In this document: piece after piece, positions 1-11,223 of the stretch
Layout of the letters: each line of letters begins with the position of its first letter
Position numbering within the stretch: position 1 is the first letter of the stretch
Assembly (NCBI GenBank): GCA_002086835.1
Contig: MVIG01000008.1
Span: forward strand, 1-64,000
Direction: 5' to 3'
From: Mycolicibacterium porcinum
Lineage (GTDB): Bacteria; Actinomycetota; Actinomycetes; Mycobacteriales; Mycobacteriaceae
Length of the DNA: 64,000 nucleotides
Notes under the pieces: generated by a model
What the model was told of the DNA's origin: nothing
The model's database searches: none
The model's input: the letters and a program-made list of their open reading frames with translations, nothing else
Translations under genes and position numbers: made by a program

Positions 1-138
1 AGATCGTCGTGCGGCTGAACCCGACTTGCCACACTCCTCAACGCGACTCGTCCCTCACCGCTAGATCGTCGTGCGGCAGGACCCGATGGCCACACTCCTC
101 AACGCGACTCGTCCCTCATCGCTAGATCGTCGTGCGGC
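1..138 (-). repeat. 62/61-bp tandem repeat of the molybdopterin oxidoreductase 3' end
   Basis: The 15-mer AGATCGTCGTGCGGC occurs at 1, 63 and 124, giving two near-identical units of 62 and 61 bp plus a partial third copy. The third copy is the last codons and TAG stop of the minus-strand gene at 122-2371. In that gene's direction each unit continues past the stop into a tiny reading frame M-R-D-E-S-R-stop. The array may continue left of the window, so its copy number is unknown. There are no unique spacers between units, so it is not a CRISPR. Confidence 0.85.
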
Positions 139-2371
139 TGACCGTCACCGGGATGCCATTGAGCGCACCGTTCCCCGACGGCTCGTCGATGAAGTCGGGC
201 AGTGACAAGATATTCGTGTTGACCCCGGGCGAGGCGTTGGCCACACCGAGCCGCGTGCCGGGCCGACCGTGGCCCCAGCCGTGCGGCATCGACACCACAC
301 CCAGCTTGATCGCGTCCGTCACCTCGACGGGCACCACGATCTTCCCGGCACCCGAGGCCACTTCCGCGTGGTCGCCGTCGGCGATACCCCGCGATGCGGC
401 ATCCTGACTGTGCATCAGCAGGGTGCACCGGTCGCGCCCCTTCATGAGCGAGCCGACGTTGTGGAGCCAGGAATTGTTGGACCGCAGGTGCCGCCGGCTC
501 ACCAACACCAATTCGTCGGGGTCTCGGTCGAGCCGCTCGGCCAGCCGGGGCAGGTCGTCGAGCAGGTACTGCGGCGCCAGCCGGATCTTCTGGTCGGCGG
601 TGCCCAGCACTTCGGGAACGCGAGGCACCATGGGGCCGTAGTTGATTCCGTCCGGATGAGCCTTGAGCTTGTCCAGCGTCAGGCCGTCGGGGTTCTCTCC
701 GTAGCGGTCGCCGAATGCGGCGGTCCGCAGCGTCAGGTCGAGCATCCGCTCGGGGCCGCCGTGGTCGTACTTCTTGCGGATCTCGGCACCGTCGAGGCCC
801 TGGGTGAAGCACAGGTAGTCGAACCAACCGTCGTCGAGCGCTGCGATGTCCACATCCTCGGCCGGGGTTCCGGTGCACAGCCCGGTCAGCCGGATCAGGA
901 TCTCCCATTCCTCGGGGGCATCGGGATCCTCACGATGGAACACCGGTGGCGAATACCGGGCGAAGCTGTTGATCGCGGCACCCAACAGCAGATCTGCGGA
1001 GTGCGGCTGCTCCAGCGCCGAGGCGCCGGGCAGGATGACGTCGGCGTGCCGGGTGGTCTCGTTGAGCCACAGATCCACCGAGATCATCGCTTCCAGCTGC
1101 GGCAGCGCCTCGTCGAGCTTGTCGCCACCGGGGGTGGACAGCACGGGGTTGCCCGCGACCGTGATCAGGGCCTTCAGCTGCCCCTCGCCGGGGGTGGTGA
1201 TCTCCTCAAGCATGCAGGACACCGGCACCTGCCCGAGCACCTCTTTGGCCCCGCGGACGCGGGTGCGGTAGCGGCCGAAATTCGGCGCGCCGTCCTCGAG
1301 CCCGGGGATCGGCTGGCCGGTGACCGTCCATGCCGTCGGGGTGGCGAACATCGCCCCGCCCGGCGTGTCGAAATGTCCGGTGACGATGTTGACCACATCG
1401 ACCAGCCAGCTGGCCAGGCTGCCGAACTCCTGGTTACACGTCCCGATCCGGCCGTAGACCACCGCACGCGGCGTGCCGGCCAGTTCGCGGGCCAGGCCAC
1501 GAATCCGATCGGTGGCGATACCCGTTGCGGCAGAGACTCTTTCGGGTGACCAGTCGGCCACCGTCTGGCGCAAGGTCGACAACCCGTCGACGTGACGTTC
1601 CAACTCGCCGAGGTTGACCAGCCCTTCGTCGAACACGGTGTGGACGATCCCGAGCAACAGCGCGGCGTCGGTTCCGGGTGTGATCGGCAACCATTCGTCG
1701 GCCTTGGCGGCGGTCGCGGTGCGCACCGGGTCGATGACGATCACCTTGCCGCGCTTGCGGATACCGGCGATGATGCCCATCACGTCGGGCGCGGCCAGCA
1801 GCGAACCCTGCGAGGCCGCGGGGTTGGCGCCCATCACCACGAGCAGGTCGGTGCGCTGGATGTCCGGTGTCGGGAAGGCCCACCAGCTGCCGTACATCAG
1901 GTGCGACGACAGGTTCTTGGGCCACTGGTCGATCGTCCCCGGCGAGTAGGTGATCGGCATGCCGGACAGGCCCAGCAGGATCGCCGAGTACCGGGACAGC
2001 GAAAACGAGTGCGCCAGCGGATTTCCGGTGTACGCGGCCACCGCACCGATGCCGTACTTCTCGATGACCGGCGCGAGCAGTTCGGTGCAGCGCCGGAACG
2101 CGGTGTCCCAGTCGACCTCGTGCCACTGGCCGTCCACTTTGATCATCGGCCGGCGGATCCGGTCGGGATCGTCATGCAGCGCGGCCAGCGACGCGCCCTT
2201 CGGGCAGATGTGCCCAGCACTCCACTGGTCGGACTTGTTGGGCCGAACGCTGGCCACCTTGCCGCCGGAGACCTGGATCTCCAAGCCGCACATGGCCTCA
2301 CACAGCGGGCAGGCATGCAGATGCAGGCCGTCCTCGCCGATATCCGCGATGTCTCTCGGCTCGTGTCCCAT
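122..2371 (-). CDS. Molybdopterin oxidoreductase (formate dehydrogenase/nitrate reductase-like, DMSO reductase family)
   Basis: A 749-residue bis-MGD enzyme of the DMSO reductase superfamily. The N-terminus carries a 4Fe-4S motif with cysteines at 21, 24, 28 and 56 (CPLCEAMCG ... HICPKG). The molybdopterin-binding core follows and a C-terminal molydopterin-dinucleotide-binding domain lies at about 620-749. There is no Tat signal, so it should be cytoplasmic. Where formate dehydrogenases place Sec or Cys, this protein reads SPGTIDQWPKN, so the metal ligand is probably not a thiol and formate activity is uncertain. The gene has no subunit partner nearby; nusB is the next gene and is transcribed the same way. 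The last six codons and stop are tandemly repeated downstream. The substrate cannot be told from sequence alone. Confidence 0.85.
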   Translation of the reverse strand: MGHEPRDIADIGEDGLHLHACPLCEAMCGLEIQVSGGKVASVRPNKSDQWSAGHICPKGASLAALHDDPDRIRRPMIKVDGQWHEVDWDTAFRRCTELLAPVIEKYGIGAVAAYTGNPLAHSFSLSRYSAILLGLSGMPITYSPGTIDQWPKNLSSHLMYGSWWAFPTPDIQRTDLLVVMGANPAASQGSLLAAPDVMGIIAGIRKRGKVIVIDPVRTATAAKADEWLPITPGTDAALLLGIVHTVFDEGLVNLGELERHVDGLSTLRQTVADWSPERVSAATGIATDRIRGLARELAGTPRAVVYGRIGTCNQEFGSLASWLVDVVNIVTGHFDTPGGAMFATPTAWTVTGQPIPGLEDGAPNFGRYRTRVRGAKEVLGQVPVSCMLEEITTPGEGQLKALITVAGNPVLSTPGGDKLDEALPQLEAMISVDLWLNETTRHADVILPGASALEQPHSADLLLGAAINSFARYSPPVFHREDPDAPEEWEILIRLTGLCTGTPAEDVDIAALDDGWFDYLCFTQGLDGAEIRKKYDHGGPERMLDLTLRTAAFGDRYGENPDGLTLDKLKAHPDGINYGPMVPRVPEVLGTADQKIRLAPQYLLDDLPRLAERLDRDPDELVLVSRRHLRSNNSWLHNVGSLMKGRDRCTLLMHSQDAASRGIADGDHAEVASGAGKIVVPVEVTDAIKLGVVSMPHGWGHGRPGTRLGVANASPGVNTNILSLPDFIDEPSGNGALNGIPVTVSRTTI

Positions 2372-2464
2372 CAGCGGCCTCCGGATGTCGGTGCGGGTGT
2401 CACCCCACGTAACAACATCCTGGCCCCGAACGGCACCGACGGTCCCGATGTCCGGGACGATTCC

Positions 2465-2953
2465 CTACTGCTCGGGGCGGTCCTGCACCGCGCCTTGCAC
2501 CGCTGCGGCGGCAGCCCGAATCTGCGGAGTCACCAGCATCACCTGGCCCAGCACCCCGTTGACGAATCCGGGCGACTCATCGGTGGACAACTCCTTGGCG
2601 AGTTCGACCGCCTCGTCCACGGCGACAGGTTCCGGAACATCCTCGGCATGGAGCAGTTCCCAGACCGCCACCCGGAGGATGGCCCGGTCCACGGCGGGCA
2701 GCCGCTCCAGCGTCCACCCCTGCAGGTGCGCCGAGATGAGGTCGTCGATGTGCGCGGCGTGCTCGGTGACACCGCGCGCCACCGACACCGTGTACGGATT
2801 GAGCGGGGTGACGTCGGCCTGGTCCTCGGCCAGCGCGGTACGCCCGTCGGCCACTGCTTCCGGCGTCAGACCGCGTGCCTCGGCCTCGAACAGCAGATCT
2901 ACGGCGCGCTTGCGGGCCTGGTGACGGCCCCGGTCACCACGGCGGTCAGGCAT
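2465..2953 (-). CDS. nusB: Transcription antitermination factor NusB
   Basis: A 162-residue all-helical RNA-binding protein that joins NusE (S10) on boxA of rRNA operons to prevent Rho termination. The N-terminus shows the family signature R-x-x-A-x-x-x-L-F-E-A-E, and the C-terminal half carries the conserved [12 protein letters not shown]...GFVNGVLG segment that packs against NusE. The length is close to the roughly 156 residues usual in mycobacteria. It lies directly downstream of efp with 2 bases between efp stop and nusB start, and pepQ-efp-nusB reads as one operon, as in M. tuberculosis. Confidence 0.95.
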   Translation of the reverse strand: MPDRRGDRGRHQARKRAVDLLFEAEARGLTPEAVADGRTALAEDQADVTPLNPYTVSVARGVTEHAAHIDDLISAHLQGWTLERLPAVDRAILRVAVWELLHAEDVPEPVAVDEAVELAKELSTDESPGFVNGVLGQVMLVTPQIRAAAAAVQGAVQDRPEQ

Positions 2954-2955
2954 GG

Positions 2956-3519
2956 TCAGCCATTCACGCGGCCGAGGTAGCTGCCGTCGCGGGTGTCTAC
3001 CTTCAGCTTGTCACCGGTGTTGATGAACAGCGGCACCTGGATCTCGGCACCGGTCTCCATCGTGGCGGGCTTGGTGCCGGCGCTGGAGCGGTCGCCCTGC
3101 AGGCCCGGCTCGGTGTGGCTGACGACGAGTTCGACCGACACCGGCAGTTCCAGGTACAGCGGGACCGACTCGTGGAAGGCGATCTGGACGGGCATGCTCT
3201 CCAGCAGGAAGTCGGACAGGCGGCCGACGAGCGCCTCGGACAGCGGATGCTGATTGAAGTCCTCGGAATCCATGAAGACGAAGTCGTTGCCGTCGCGGTA
3301 CAGGTAGGTGGCGTCGCGGCGGTCCACGGTGGCGGTCTCCACCTTCACACCGGCGTTGTACGTCTTGTCGACGACCTTGCCGGACACCACGTTCTTCAAC
3401 TTGGTCCGCACGAAGGCCGGTCCCTTGCCCGGCTTGACGTGCTGGAATTCGACGATCTGCCACAGCTGTCCGTCGATCTGCAGGACGAGCCCGTTCTTGA
3501 AGTCGGCAGTCGATGCCAT
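2956..3519 (-). CDS. efp: Elongation factor P
   Basis: A 187-residue translation factor that binds between the P and E sites and relieves ribosome stalling at polyproline stretches. It has the KOW-like N-terminal domain ([20 protein letters not shown], then the [14 protein letters not shown] loop) and two OB domains. The loop tip that is lysylated or rhamnosylated in other bacteria is the K-P-G-K-G-P region at about 29-34; no modification gene is visible here. It sits between pepQ and nusB in one transcriptional direction. Confidence 0.96.
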   Translation of the reverse strand: MASTADFKNGLVLQIDGQLWQIVEFQHVKPGKGPAFVRTKLKNVVSGKVVDKTYNAGVKVETATVDRRDATYLYRDGNDFVFMDSEDFNQHPLSEALVGRLSDFLLESMPVQIAFHESVPLYLELPVSVELVVSHTEPGLQGDRSSAGTKPATMETGAEIQVPLFINTGDKLKVDTRDGSYLGRVNG

Positions 3520-3543
3520 GAGGGTGTAGCTCCTAAGCTTTTG

Positions 3544-4629
3544 TCACAAAATGGCCAGTTCCTTGGGGAACCGGGTAAGCAGGTCGGGTGCCGCCTCGCC
3601 GACGACCAGGGTGTCCTCGATCCGGACACCGCCGCGATCGGGCAAGTAGACACCTGGCTCAACGGTGACCGCAGAGCCAGCAAGCAGTGTACCGGCGGCA
3701 GCGGCATTGATTCCCGGCGCTTCGTGGATCTGCAGTCCGACGCCGTGTCCGAGGCCGTGTCCGAAGTTGTCACCGTAGCCGGCATCAACGATGACCTGGC
3801 GTGATGCGGCGTCGACCGAGCTCAGGGACACCCCGGGAGCCAGTGCGTCGCGGCCGGCCTGCTGCGCGGTGGCCACCAGGTCGTAGATGTCGCGTTGCCA
3901 TTGGGCCGCCGGGCCCAGCACGAAGGTGCGGGTCATGTCGGAGTGGTAGCCCTCCACCAGGGCACCGAAGTCGATCTTCACGAAATCACCGGACGCCAGC
4001 ACCGCGTCGGTGGGCCGGTGATGCGGAATCGCCGAGTTCGCGCCGGTCGCCACGATCGTCTCGAAGGACGGCCCGTCGGCACCGTGATCGAGCATCAGCG
4101 CTTCCAGTTCGTTGCGCACCTCGCGCTCGGTTCGTCCGGGGCGCAGCCCACCGCGCTCCAGCAGATTCGTGAGCGCCGCATCGGCAGCCTCACACGCCAG
4201 CCGCAACATGGCGATCTCTCCGGCGTCCTTGATCTCGCGCAGGGCCTCCACGGTCCCCGCTGCCCGCACCCAGTCGACCGTGTCGCCGGCCGCTTTCTTC
4301 AGCGCGGCGAAAGCGTCCACGGTCACCACGTGGCTCTCGAAACCCAGCCGCAGTGCCCCGCAGCGCGCGGCGCGGCCGGCCAGATGCGAGCCGCAGGCCC
4401 GCTCGATCACCACCTCGGCGTCCGGGGACTGCTGCGCGGCCTGCGTGCGGTAGCGCCCGTCGGTGGCCAGTACCGGAGTGGCGTCCTCGGCGAGGATCAG
4501 CAGGGCCGCGTTGGAACCGGTGAATCCGGACAGATAACGGACGTTGACCAGGTCAGTTACCAGCATCGCGTCCAGGCCCGAATCCGCCAGCCGACGGCGC
4601 AGCCGTTCCCTGCGCTGGGAAATAGTCAC
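3544..4629 (-). CDS. pepQ: Xaa-Pro aminopeptidase / M24 family metallopeptidase
   Basis: A 361-residue creatinase/prolidase-fold enzyme that removes N-terminal residues next to proline. The N-terminal creatinase-like domain (about 1-130) is followed by the pita-bread catalytic domain with the dinuclear metal ligands in their usual order: D in KIDFGALVEGYHSDMTR, H in GHGLGHGVGL, E in VTVEPGVYLP and E in GVRIEDT. It heads the pepQ-efp-nusB operon, with 24 bases to efp. Pairing with EF-P fits proline-rich protein metabolism. It starts 33 bases from the divergent gene at 4663. Confidence 0.93.
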   Translation of the reverse strand: MTISQRRERLRRRLADSGLDAMLVTDLVNVRYLSGFTGSNAALLILAEDATPVLATDGRYRTQAAQQSPDAEVVIERACGSHLAGRAARCGALRLGFESHVVTVDAFAALKKAAGDTVDWVRAAGTVEALREIKDAGEIAMLRLACEAADAALTNLLERGGLRPGRTEREVRNELEALMLDHGADGPSFETIVATGANSAIPHHRPTDAVLASGDFVKIDFGALVEGYHSDMTRTFVLGPAAQWQRDIYDLVATAQQAGRDALAPGVSLSSVDAASRQVIVDAGYGDNFGHGLGHGVGLQIHEAPGINAAAAGTLLAGSAVTVEPGVYLPDRGGVRIEDTLVVGEAAPDLLTRFPKELAIL

Positions 4630-4662
4630 GGTCTGTGACGCTACTCGCTACAGTGTGCCCCC

Positions 4663-5232
4663 ATGAGCAAGTGGTTACTGCGCGGAGTGGTGTTCGCAAC
4701 AGCGATGGTCATCGTGCGCTTACTGCAGGGAGCACTGATCAACGCCTCGCCGGGTAATGCCACCTGGTTCAGCCTGGGACTGGTCACGTTGTTCGGAATC
4801 GGGGTGCTGATCTGGGGTCTGTTGGACGGTCAGAGCGACGCCCGCGCCAATCCGGATCCGGATCGTCGCGCCGACCTGGCCATGACCTGGCTGATCGCCG
4901 GCCTGTTCGCCGGTGTCGTCAGCGGCGCCGTGGCGTGGTTCATCGGGCTCTTCTACAAGAGCCTCTACACCGACGCGCTGCTCAACGAGGTCACCACGTT
5001 CGCTGCGTTCACCGCGCTGCTGGTGTTCCTCCTGGGTGTCGGCGGTGTGACGGTGGGCCGGTGGCTGGTGGACCGCAAGGCCCCGCCGCTGCCCCGCCAG
5101 CGGCACCACGGCCTGGCCGCCGACGAACGCGCCGACACCGATGTGTTCGCCGCGGTGTCCGCCAACGGCGCCGCCGAGAACACCGAAGACACCACGCAGA
5201 CCATCGAGTACCCCGAGCAGCCGAAGCAGTAG
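4663..5232 (+). CDS. Four-helix membrane protein (B-4DMT family transporter, Rv2536-like)
   Basis: A 189-residue inner membrane protein with four predicted hydrophobic helices (about 7-25, 37-55, 74-96 and 110-131) and a hydrophilic, acidic C-terminal tail of about 55 residues. The family is a half-size relative of drug/metabolite transporters; substrate unknown. The position beside pepQ and aroB matches the M. tuberculosis gene Rv2536. A TACAGT -10-like hexamer at 4649-4654 lies 8 bases before the ATG, so the transcript is nearly leaderless. It converges with aroB; hairpins at 5238-5255 and 5273-5302 follow its stop. Confidence 0.85.
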   Translation: MSKWLLRGVVFATAMVIVRLLQGALINASPGNATWFSLGLVTLFGIGVLIWGLLDGQSDARANPDPDRRADLAMTWLIAGLFAGVVSGAVAWFIGLFYKSLYTDALLNEVTTFAAFTALLVFLLGVGGVTVGRWLVDRKAPPLPRQRHHGLAADERADTDVFAAVSANGAAENTEDTTQTIEYPEQPKQ

Positions 5233-5237
5233 CGGCT

Positions 5238-5255
5238 CCTGCCCGCGAGGGCAGG
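5238..5255 (+). terminator. Small GC hairpin after the B-4DMT gene
   Basis: CCTGCCC (5238-5244) and GGGCAGG (5249-5255) form a perfect 7-bp stem with a GCGA loop, 6 bases after the stop codon. There is no T-tract, as is common in mycobacteria. Terminator function is inferred. Confidence 0.5.
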
Positions 5256-5272
5256 TCAGAGATTCAGGCGCG

Positions 5273-7086
<1,814 letters not shown>

Positions 7087-7087
<1 letters not shown>

Positions 7088-8295
7088 CAGCCCAGGGCCT
7101 GCGCCGCCGGCTCGCGCTCGGCGACTGCCCGCAGGTAGGCGTCGATGTTGGCACGGGTCTCGGCCAGCGAGTCCCCGCCGAACTTCTCCAGCACGGCGCG
7201 GGCCACCACAAGCGCGACCATGGTCTCCACCACCACGCCGGCGGCCGGTACCGCGCAGACATCGGACCGCTGATGGATGGCGACGGCCTCTTCACCCGTC
7301 GCCATGTCGACGGTGGCCAGCGCCCGCGGGACGGTCGAGATGGGCTTCATCGCGGCCCGGACGCGCAGGGCCTGGCCGTTGGTCATGCCGCCTTCCAGGC
7401 CGCCGGCCCGGTTCGTCGAGCGCAGGACTCCGTCGGGGCCGGGGTACATCTCGTCGTGGGCCACGCTGCCGCGGCGGCGCGCGGTCTCGAAGCCGTCGCC
7501 GATCTCCACACCCTTGATCGCCTGGATGCCCATGACCGCGGCCGCGAGCTGGCTGTCGAGGCGGTTGTCGCCGCTGGTGAACGAGCCCAGCCCGATCGGC
7601 AGGCCCTCGACCACGACCTCGACGACGCCACCGAGGGTGTCGCCGTCCTTCTTGGCGGCCTCGATCTCGGCGATCATGGCGGACTCGGCGTCCTTGTCGA
7701 AGGCGCGGACCGGGCTGTCGTCGATGGCGTCCAGATCGGAGAACTGCGGCGGCGGGCCGTCATAGGGCTTGGATGCGCCGATGGAGATGACGTGCGAGAC
7801 CACCTCGACCCCGAGCGCGGCGCGCAGGAAGGCCCGGGCCACGGTGCCTGCCGCAACCCGTGCGGCCGTTTCGCGGGCACTGGCACGTTCCAGCACCGGG
7901 CGGGCGTCGTCGAAGCCGTACTTGAGCATGCCGGCGTAGTCGGCGTGCCCAGGGCGGGGACGGGTCAGCGGGGCGTTCCGGGCCACATCGAGCTCGGCGG
8001 GGTCGACCGGATCCGGAGACATCACGGTCTCCCACTTGGGCCACTCCGTGTTGCCGATCTCGATGGCGATCGGCCCACCCAGGGTGGTGCCGTGACGCAC
8101 CCCGGCCAGCATGGTGACCTGGTCCTGTTCGAACTTCATCCGGGCGCCCCGGCCATAGCCGAGACGACGGCGCTTGAGCTGTGCCCCGATCTCCTCGGAA
8201 GTGATGGGCACGCCGGCAACCATCCCTTCGAGCATGGCCACCAGGGCGCGGCCGTGGGATTCACCAGCTGTGGTCCAACGCAACACGGGTGTCAT
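7087..8295 (-). CDS. aroC: Chorismate synthase
   Basis: A 402-residue FMN-dependent enzyme making chorismate from EPSP, the last shikimate step. It shows [11 protein letters not shown] at the N-terminus, [11 protein letters not shown], the [14 protein letters not shown] motif, and the GGMTNGQ and [12 protein letters not shown] motifs of the FMN site. ATG 8295 is taken; GTG 8286 would start exactly at the conserved LRW and shortens the overlap with the upstream gene. It is the first gene of aroC-aroK-aroB. Confidence 0.95.
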
Positions 8296-8713
8296 TCTCC
8301 CACGTCGGGGTTTGCCTCCCGAAATCCGTGGTCATCGCCGCCCACCGCGGCCACTGCGGCTGAGGATGTGGCGGGGCGTTTTGGTGCTGACCGTACTGGT
8401 ACCACCACTGCGCGTAGGCCTGCGCCTGCTCGACTTCCTTGCGCAGTGTGGCCCGCGCACTCACATTGCTCAGCAACGAGAGCCAATTCATGAACAGGAT
8501 CGACAGGAAGCTCCACCAGCCCAGCAAGAGATTGTGTCGCTGGGCGCTGGTCAATGCGGCCTCGCACTGCTCAGCGGTGCCGGTCACCACGCGGGTCTGG
8601 TTGAACCACAAGATCAGCAGGCCGGTGTGCCGAGTCGCCTCCACGCGGAAAACCGGGACCGCGGGCGGTGGCGGATACTGCGGCGCGGCCTGTTGCCAAT
8701 GCGGTTGTGACAT
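8261..8713 (-). CDS. Conserved membrane-associated hypothetical protein
   Basis: A 150-residue protein with a proline-rich N-terminus ([10 protein letters not shown]), a beta-rich segment resembling a small domain on the cytoplasmic side, and one or two hydrophobic stretches at about 62-82 ([20 protein letters not shown]). The C-terminal half is Gln and Trp rich. Its 3' end overlaps the aroC start by 35 bases (26 if aroC starts at 8286), suggesting co-transcription. I do not recognise a characterised family. Confidence 0.6.
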   Translation of the reverse strand: MSQPHWQQAAPQYPPPPAVPVFRVEATRHTGLLILWFNQTRVVTGTAEQCEAALTSAQRHNLLLGWWSFLSILFMNWLSLLSNVSARATLRKEVEQAQAYAQWWYQYGQHQNAPPHPQPQWPRWAAMTTDFGRQTPTWENDTRVALDHSW

Positions 8714-8801
8714 GCGAACCCCCCGGGGACGACTGGTAGCCGGTGATGAGCGTAACGACGGATTCCGGGGGCTACATGCACCAAAACAACCAGCGATGCG
8801 G

Positions 8802-9227
8802 CTAGGTCAGAACCAGGGCCACCGCCGCGGCACTCGCCGCACACATCGACGGGCCGTGTGGCACGGTCGGGATCCCGCGCAGGATGGCAGCCGCCGCCAG
8901 GGCCGCGGTGAGCATCGGCGCCGCCAGCGCCGCCAACAACCACACGTCGGCACCGAACGCCCCGGTCATCGCGCCAAGGCCGAGCGCCAGTTTGACGTCG
9001 CCGCCGCCCATCGCCCGCGGTGATGCCAGATGCGCCACCAGGTACGGCACCGACAATGCGGCGGCCCCTGCCAGTGCTGCGGGACCGCGCCCGGCCACCG
9101 CGGCCACCACCAGAACCAGTGCGGCGCCAGGAAGCGTCAGCCAGTTCGGCAGCCTGCGTTCGGCAATGTCGTAGCCACTGAGCGCGAGCAGCCACGCACC
9201 CGCGACGACGGTCACCCCCACCCCCAT
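8802..9227 (-). CDS. Short A24-type prepilin peptidase (catalytic domain only)
   Basis: A 141-residue polytopic membrane protein similar to the C-terminal, catalytic half of type IV prepilin peptidases. Both active-site aspartates are present, in SGYDIAERRLPN and GGGDVKLALG. The N-terminal methyltransferase half of PilD-type enzymes is absent, as in TadV/FlaK-like proteases and in M. tuberculosis Rv2551c, which occupies the same position. No pilin or Tad genes are in this window, so its substrate must be encoded elsewhere. Confidence 0.85.
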   Translation of the reverse strand: MGVGVTVVAGAWLLALSGYDIAERRLPNWLTLPGAALVLVVAAVAGRGPAALAGAAALSVPYLVAHLASPRAMGGGDVKLALGLGAMTGAFGADVWLLAALAAPMLTAALAAAAILRGIPTVPHGPSMCAASAAAVALVLT

Positions 9228-9272
9228 CCACCGAGGTTAAGGCTGGGGCAGCGCCCGCCTGATCGCTTCTTT

Positions 9273-10178
9273 TCAGTGGCTATCGCTTGACCAGCCCCGC
9301 AACGCGGTCGCCACCTCGCCGACACTGTGGGTGAATCCGTCCATGTCGACCTCGGGCCCGATCGGCTGGAACACCACGGTCTGCGCCGAGTAGCCGGATG
9401 CCCCGGTGACGATCTCCTCGACGGTGCCGCCGACGCCGTATCCCCCGGCGGCCACCTCCCGCTCCGCGGCCACCTCGTCGAGGCGCTGCCGGCCGGCGGC
9501 GCCCGGTACGCACGCCAGGTACTGCACCGCCGCAAAGTCCGCCGAGACCGGCCGGTCGGTCTGTCCGGCGGCCACATGCCCGAGCGCGGTGCGCGCGGAC
9601 TCAGGGGTGTTGAGGCTGTCGATGATCACGCCGTCGGCGATCTCACCGGCGAGCCGGAGGGTCTTGGGTCCGGTACCGCCGATGAGTACCGGAACCCGTT
9701 GCGGTGGAACCCAATCCAATTGCACGCCGTCAAGTCGCACGAACCGGCCATCGGCACTGACCGATTCGCCGGAGAGCAATCGGCTGAGCGCACTGTGATA
9801 TTCGCGGAGCAGGGTCAGCGGAGAGGGCACTGCGGCCCCGGCCTGGCGCATCCAGGCCTGCACACCGTGCCCGATCCCGACCCGGATCCGCCCCGGGAAA
9901 ATCGTGGCCAGGGTGGCGATCTCCATCGCGGTGGACACCACGTTGCGCAGCGGCGCCGGCAGCACACCGATCCCCACGGTCAGCGTGTCGCTGCTGCCCA
10001 GCGCCACCGCGGCCTGGGCGATGCCGCCCTGCAGGAAGCAGTCCTCCCACAACCAGAGTTCGTCGATGCCCGCTCCTTGTGCGGCGGCTGCGGTGCGGGG
10101 CAGGGTCTCGGGTGAACGGTCGGGACGAAATACCACCCCGACTCGGGGCCGATGGCCGGACTGGGTCATGGTCGCCAC
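9273..10178 (-). CDS. LLM-class F420-dependent oxidoreductase
   Basis: A 301-residue TIM-barrel protein of the luciferase-like monooxygenase class. In mycobacteria these enzymes mostly use F420 rather than FMN. Typical motifs are VGIGVLPAPLRN, the IRVGIGHGVQAWMRQ loop, LIGGTGPKTLRLAGEIADGVI near the middle and a final helix. The substrate is unknown. ATG 10169 is an in-frame alternative start. It is divergent from the epimerase gene with about 60 bases between starts. Confidence 0.85.
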   Translation of the reverse strand: MATMTQSGHRPRVGVVFRPDRSPETLPRTAAAAQGAGIDELWLWEDCFLQGGIAQAAVALGSSDTLTVGIGVLPAPLRNVVSTAMEIATLATIFPGRIRVGIGHGVQAWMRQAGAAVPSPLTLLREYHSALSRLLSGESVSADGRFVRLDGVQLDWVPPQRVPVLIGGTGPKTLRLAGEIADGVIIDSLNTPESARTALGHVAAGQTDRPVSADFAAVQYLACVPGAAGRQRLDEVAAEREVAAGGYGVGGTVEEIVTGASGYSAQTVVFQPIGPEVDMDGFTHSVGEVATALRGWSSDSH

Positions 10179-10238
10179 CCTACGGATGCGCCGGCGCCGT
10201 CCGGAAAATCACTTGCGGCAGTGTGGCACGGTCGAGTG

Positions 10239-11219
10239 GTGCGCACACTTGTCACCGGCAGTTCCGGACATCTCGGTGAGGCGATCGTCCGCACCGTGCG
10301 CGGCCGCGGCGAGGACGTGAGGGGCATGGATATCCGCCCGTCGCCGTGGACGGACATCGTCGGTTCGGTCACCGACCCCGAAGCGGTCCGGGCGGCGATG
10401 ACAGGCGTCGACGTGGTGCTCCATACCGCCACGCTGCACAAGCCGCAGCTGGCATTCGTACCCGGACAGGCTTTCATCGACACGAATGTCAGCGGAACCA
10501 TGACGCTCCTGGAGGCGGCTGCGGACTCAGGCGTTCGTGCATTTGTGATGTCTTCTTCCACAACGGTTTTCGGCGATGCACTGGTGCCCGATGCTCAGCA
10601 CCCGGCGGCCTGGATCGACGAGTCGGTGTCGCCGGTGCCCAAGAACATGTACGGCGTCACCAAGGCCGCTGCCGAGGACCTGTGCCAGCTGGCCCACCGG
10701 AATCACGGGTTGCCCAGCGTCGCGCTGCGGGTAGCCCGGTTCTTCCCCGAGGGCGACGACAGGCCCGATGCCCACGAAGGCCGCAGCGACGCCAACGTGA
10801 AGGCCGACGAATACGCGACGCGCCGAGTTGCGCTGGAAGACGCGGTCGATGCGCACCTGTTGGCCGCGGCCGCCGCCGACCGAATCGGGTTCGGCCGCTA
10901 CGTCGTCTCGGCGACCACACCGTTCATGCCAGGCGACCTGGCCCAGTTGCGCACGGACGCTGCCACTGTCTTCGCCCGACGCGCTCCCCGGGTTGCCGAG
11001 GTTTGGGCGCGGCGCGGTTGGCGCTTTCCCGCCCGGATCGACCGCGTCTACGACAACAGCCGGGCTCGTGCCGAGCTGGGCTGGTGCCCGAGATACGACC
11101 TGGCCTCGATCGCCGAACTGGTGGACACCGAGAACACGGTCCAGACCCCGCTGGCCCGCCTGGTCGGATCCAAGGAGTACCTCTACAGCTCGTATCACCG
11201 GGGAACGTTCGTCCCGTGA
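10239..11219 (+). CDS. NAD(P)-dependent epimerase/dehydratase (extended SDR)
   Basis: A 326-residue Rossmann-fold protein. The nucleotide-binding glycines are TGSSGHLG near the N-terminus, and the SDR catalytic residues are in SSSTT...PKNMYGVTKAAAE (Tyr and Lys of YxxxK). GTG 10239 is chosen because homology begins at VRTLVTGSSGHLG; upstream in-frame codons overlap the divergent gene's promoter. It converges with aroE, 4 bases apart. The sugar-nucleotide or other substrate is not identifiable. Confidence 0.85.
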   Translation: MRTLVTGSSGHLGEAIVRTVRGRGEDVRGMDIRPSPWTDIVGSVTDPEAVRAAMTGVDVVLHTATLHKPQLAFVPGQAFIDTNVSGTMTLLEAAADSGVRAFVMSSSTTVFGDALVPDAQHPAAWIDESVSPVPKNMYGVTKAAAEDLCQLAHRNHGLPSVALRVARFFPEGDDRPDAHEGRSDANVKADEYATRRVALEDAVDAHLLAAAAADRIGFGRYVVSATTPFMPGDLAQLRTDAATVFARRAPRVAEVWARRGWRFPARIDRVYDNSRARAELGWCPRYDLASIAELVDTENTVQTPLARLVGSKEYLYSSYHRGTFVP

Positions 11220-11223
11220 CGGC

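Noticed and set aside
1592..2980. Long plus-strand frame opposite the molybdopterin oxidoreductase and nusB
   Set aside because: Antisense shadow with Arg/His/Gln-rich composition and no start signals.
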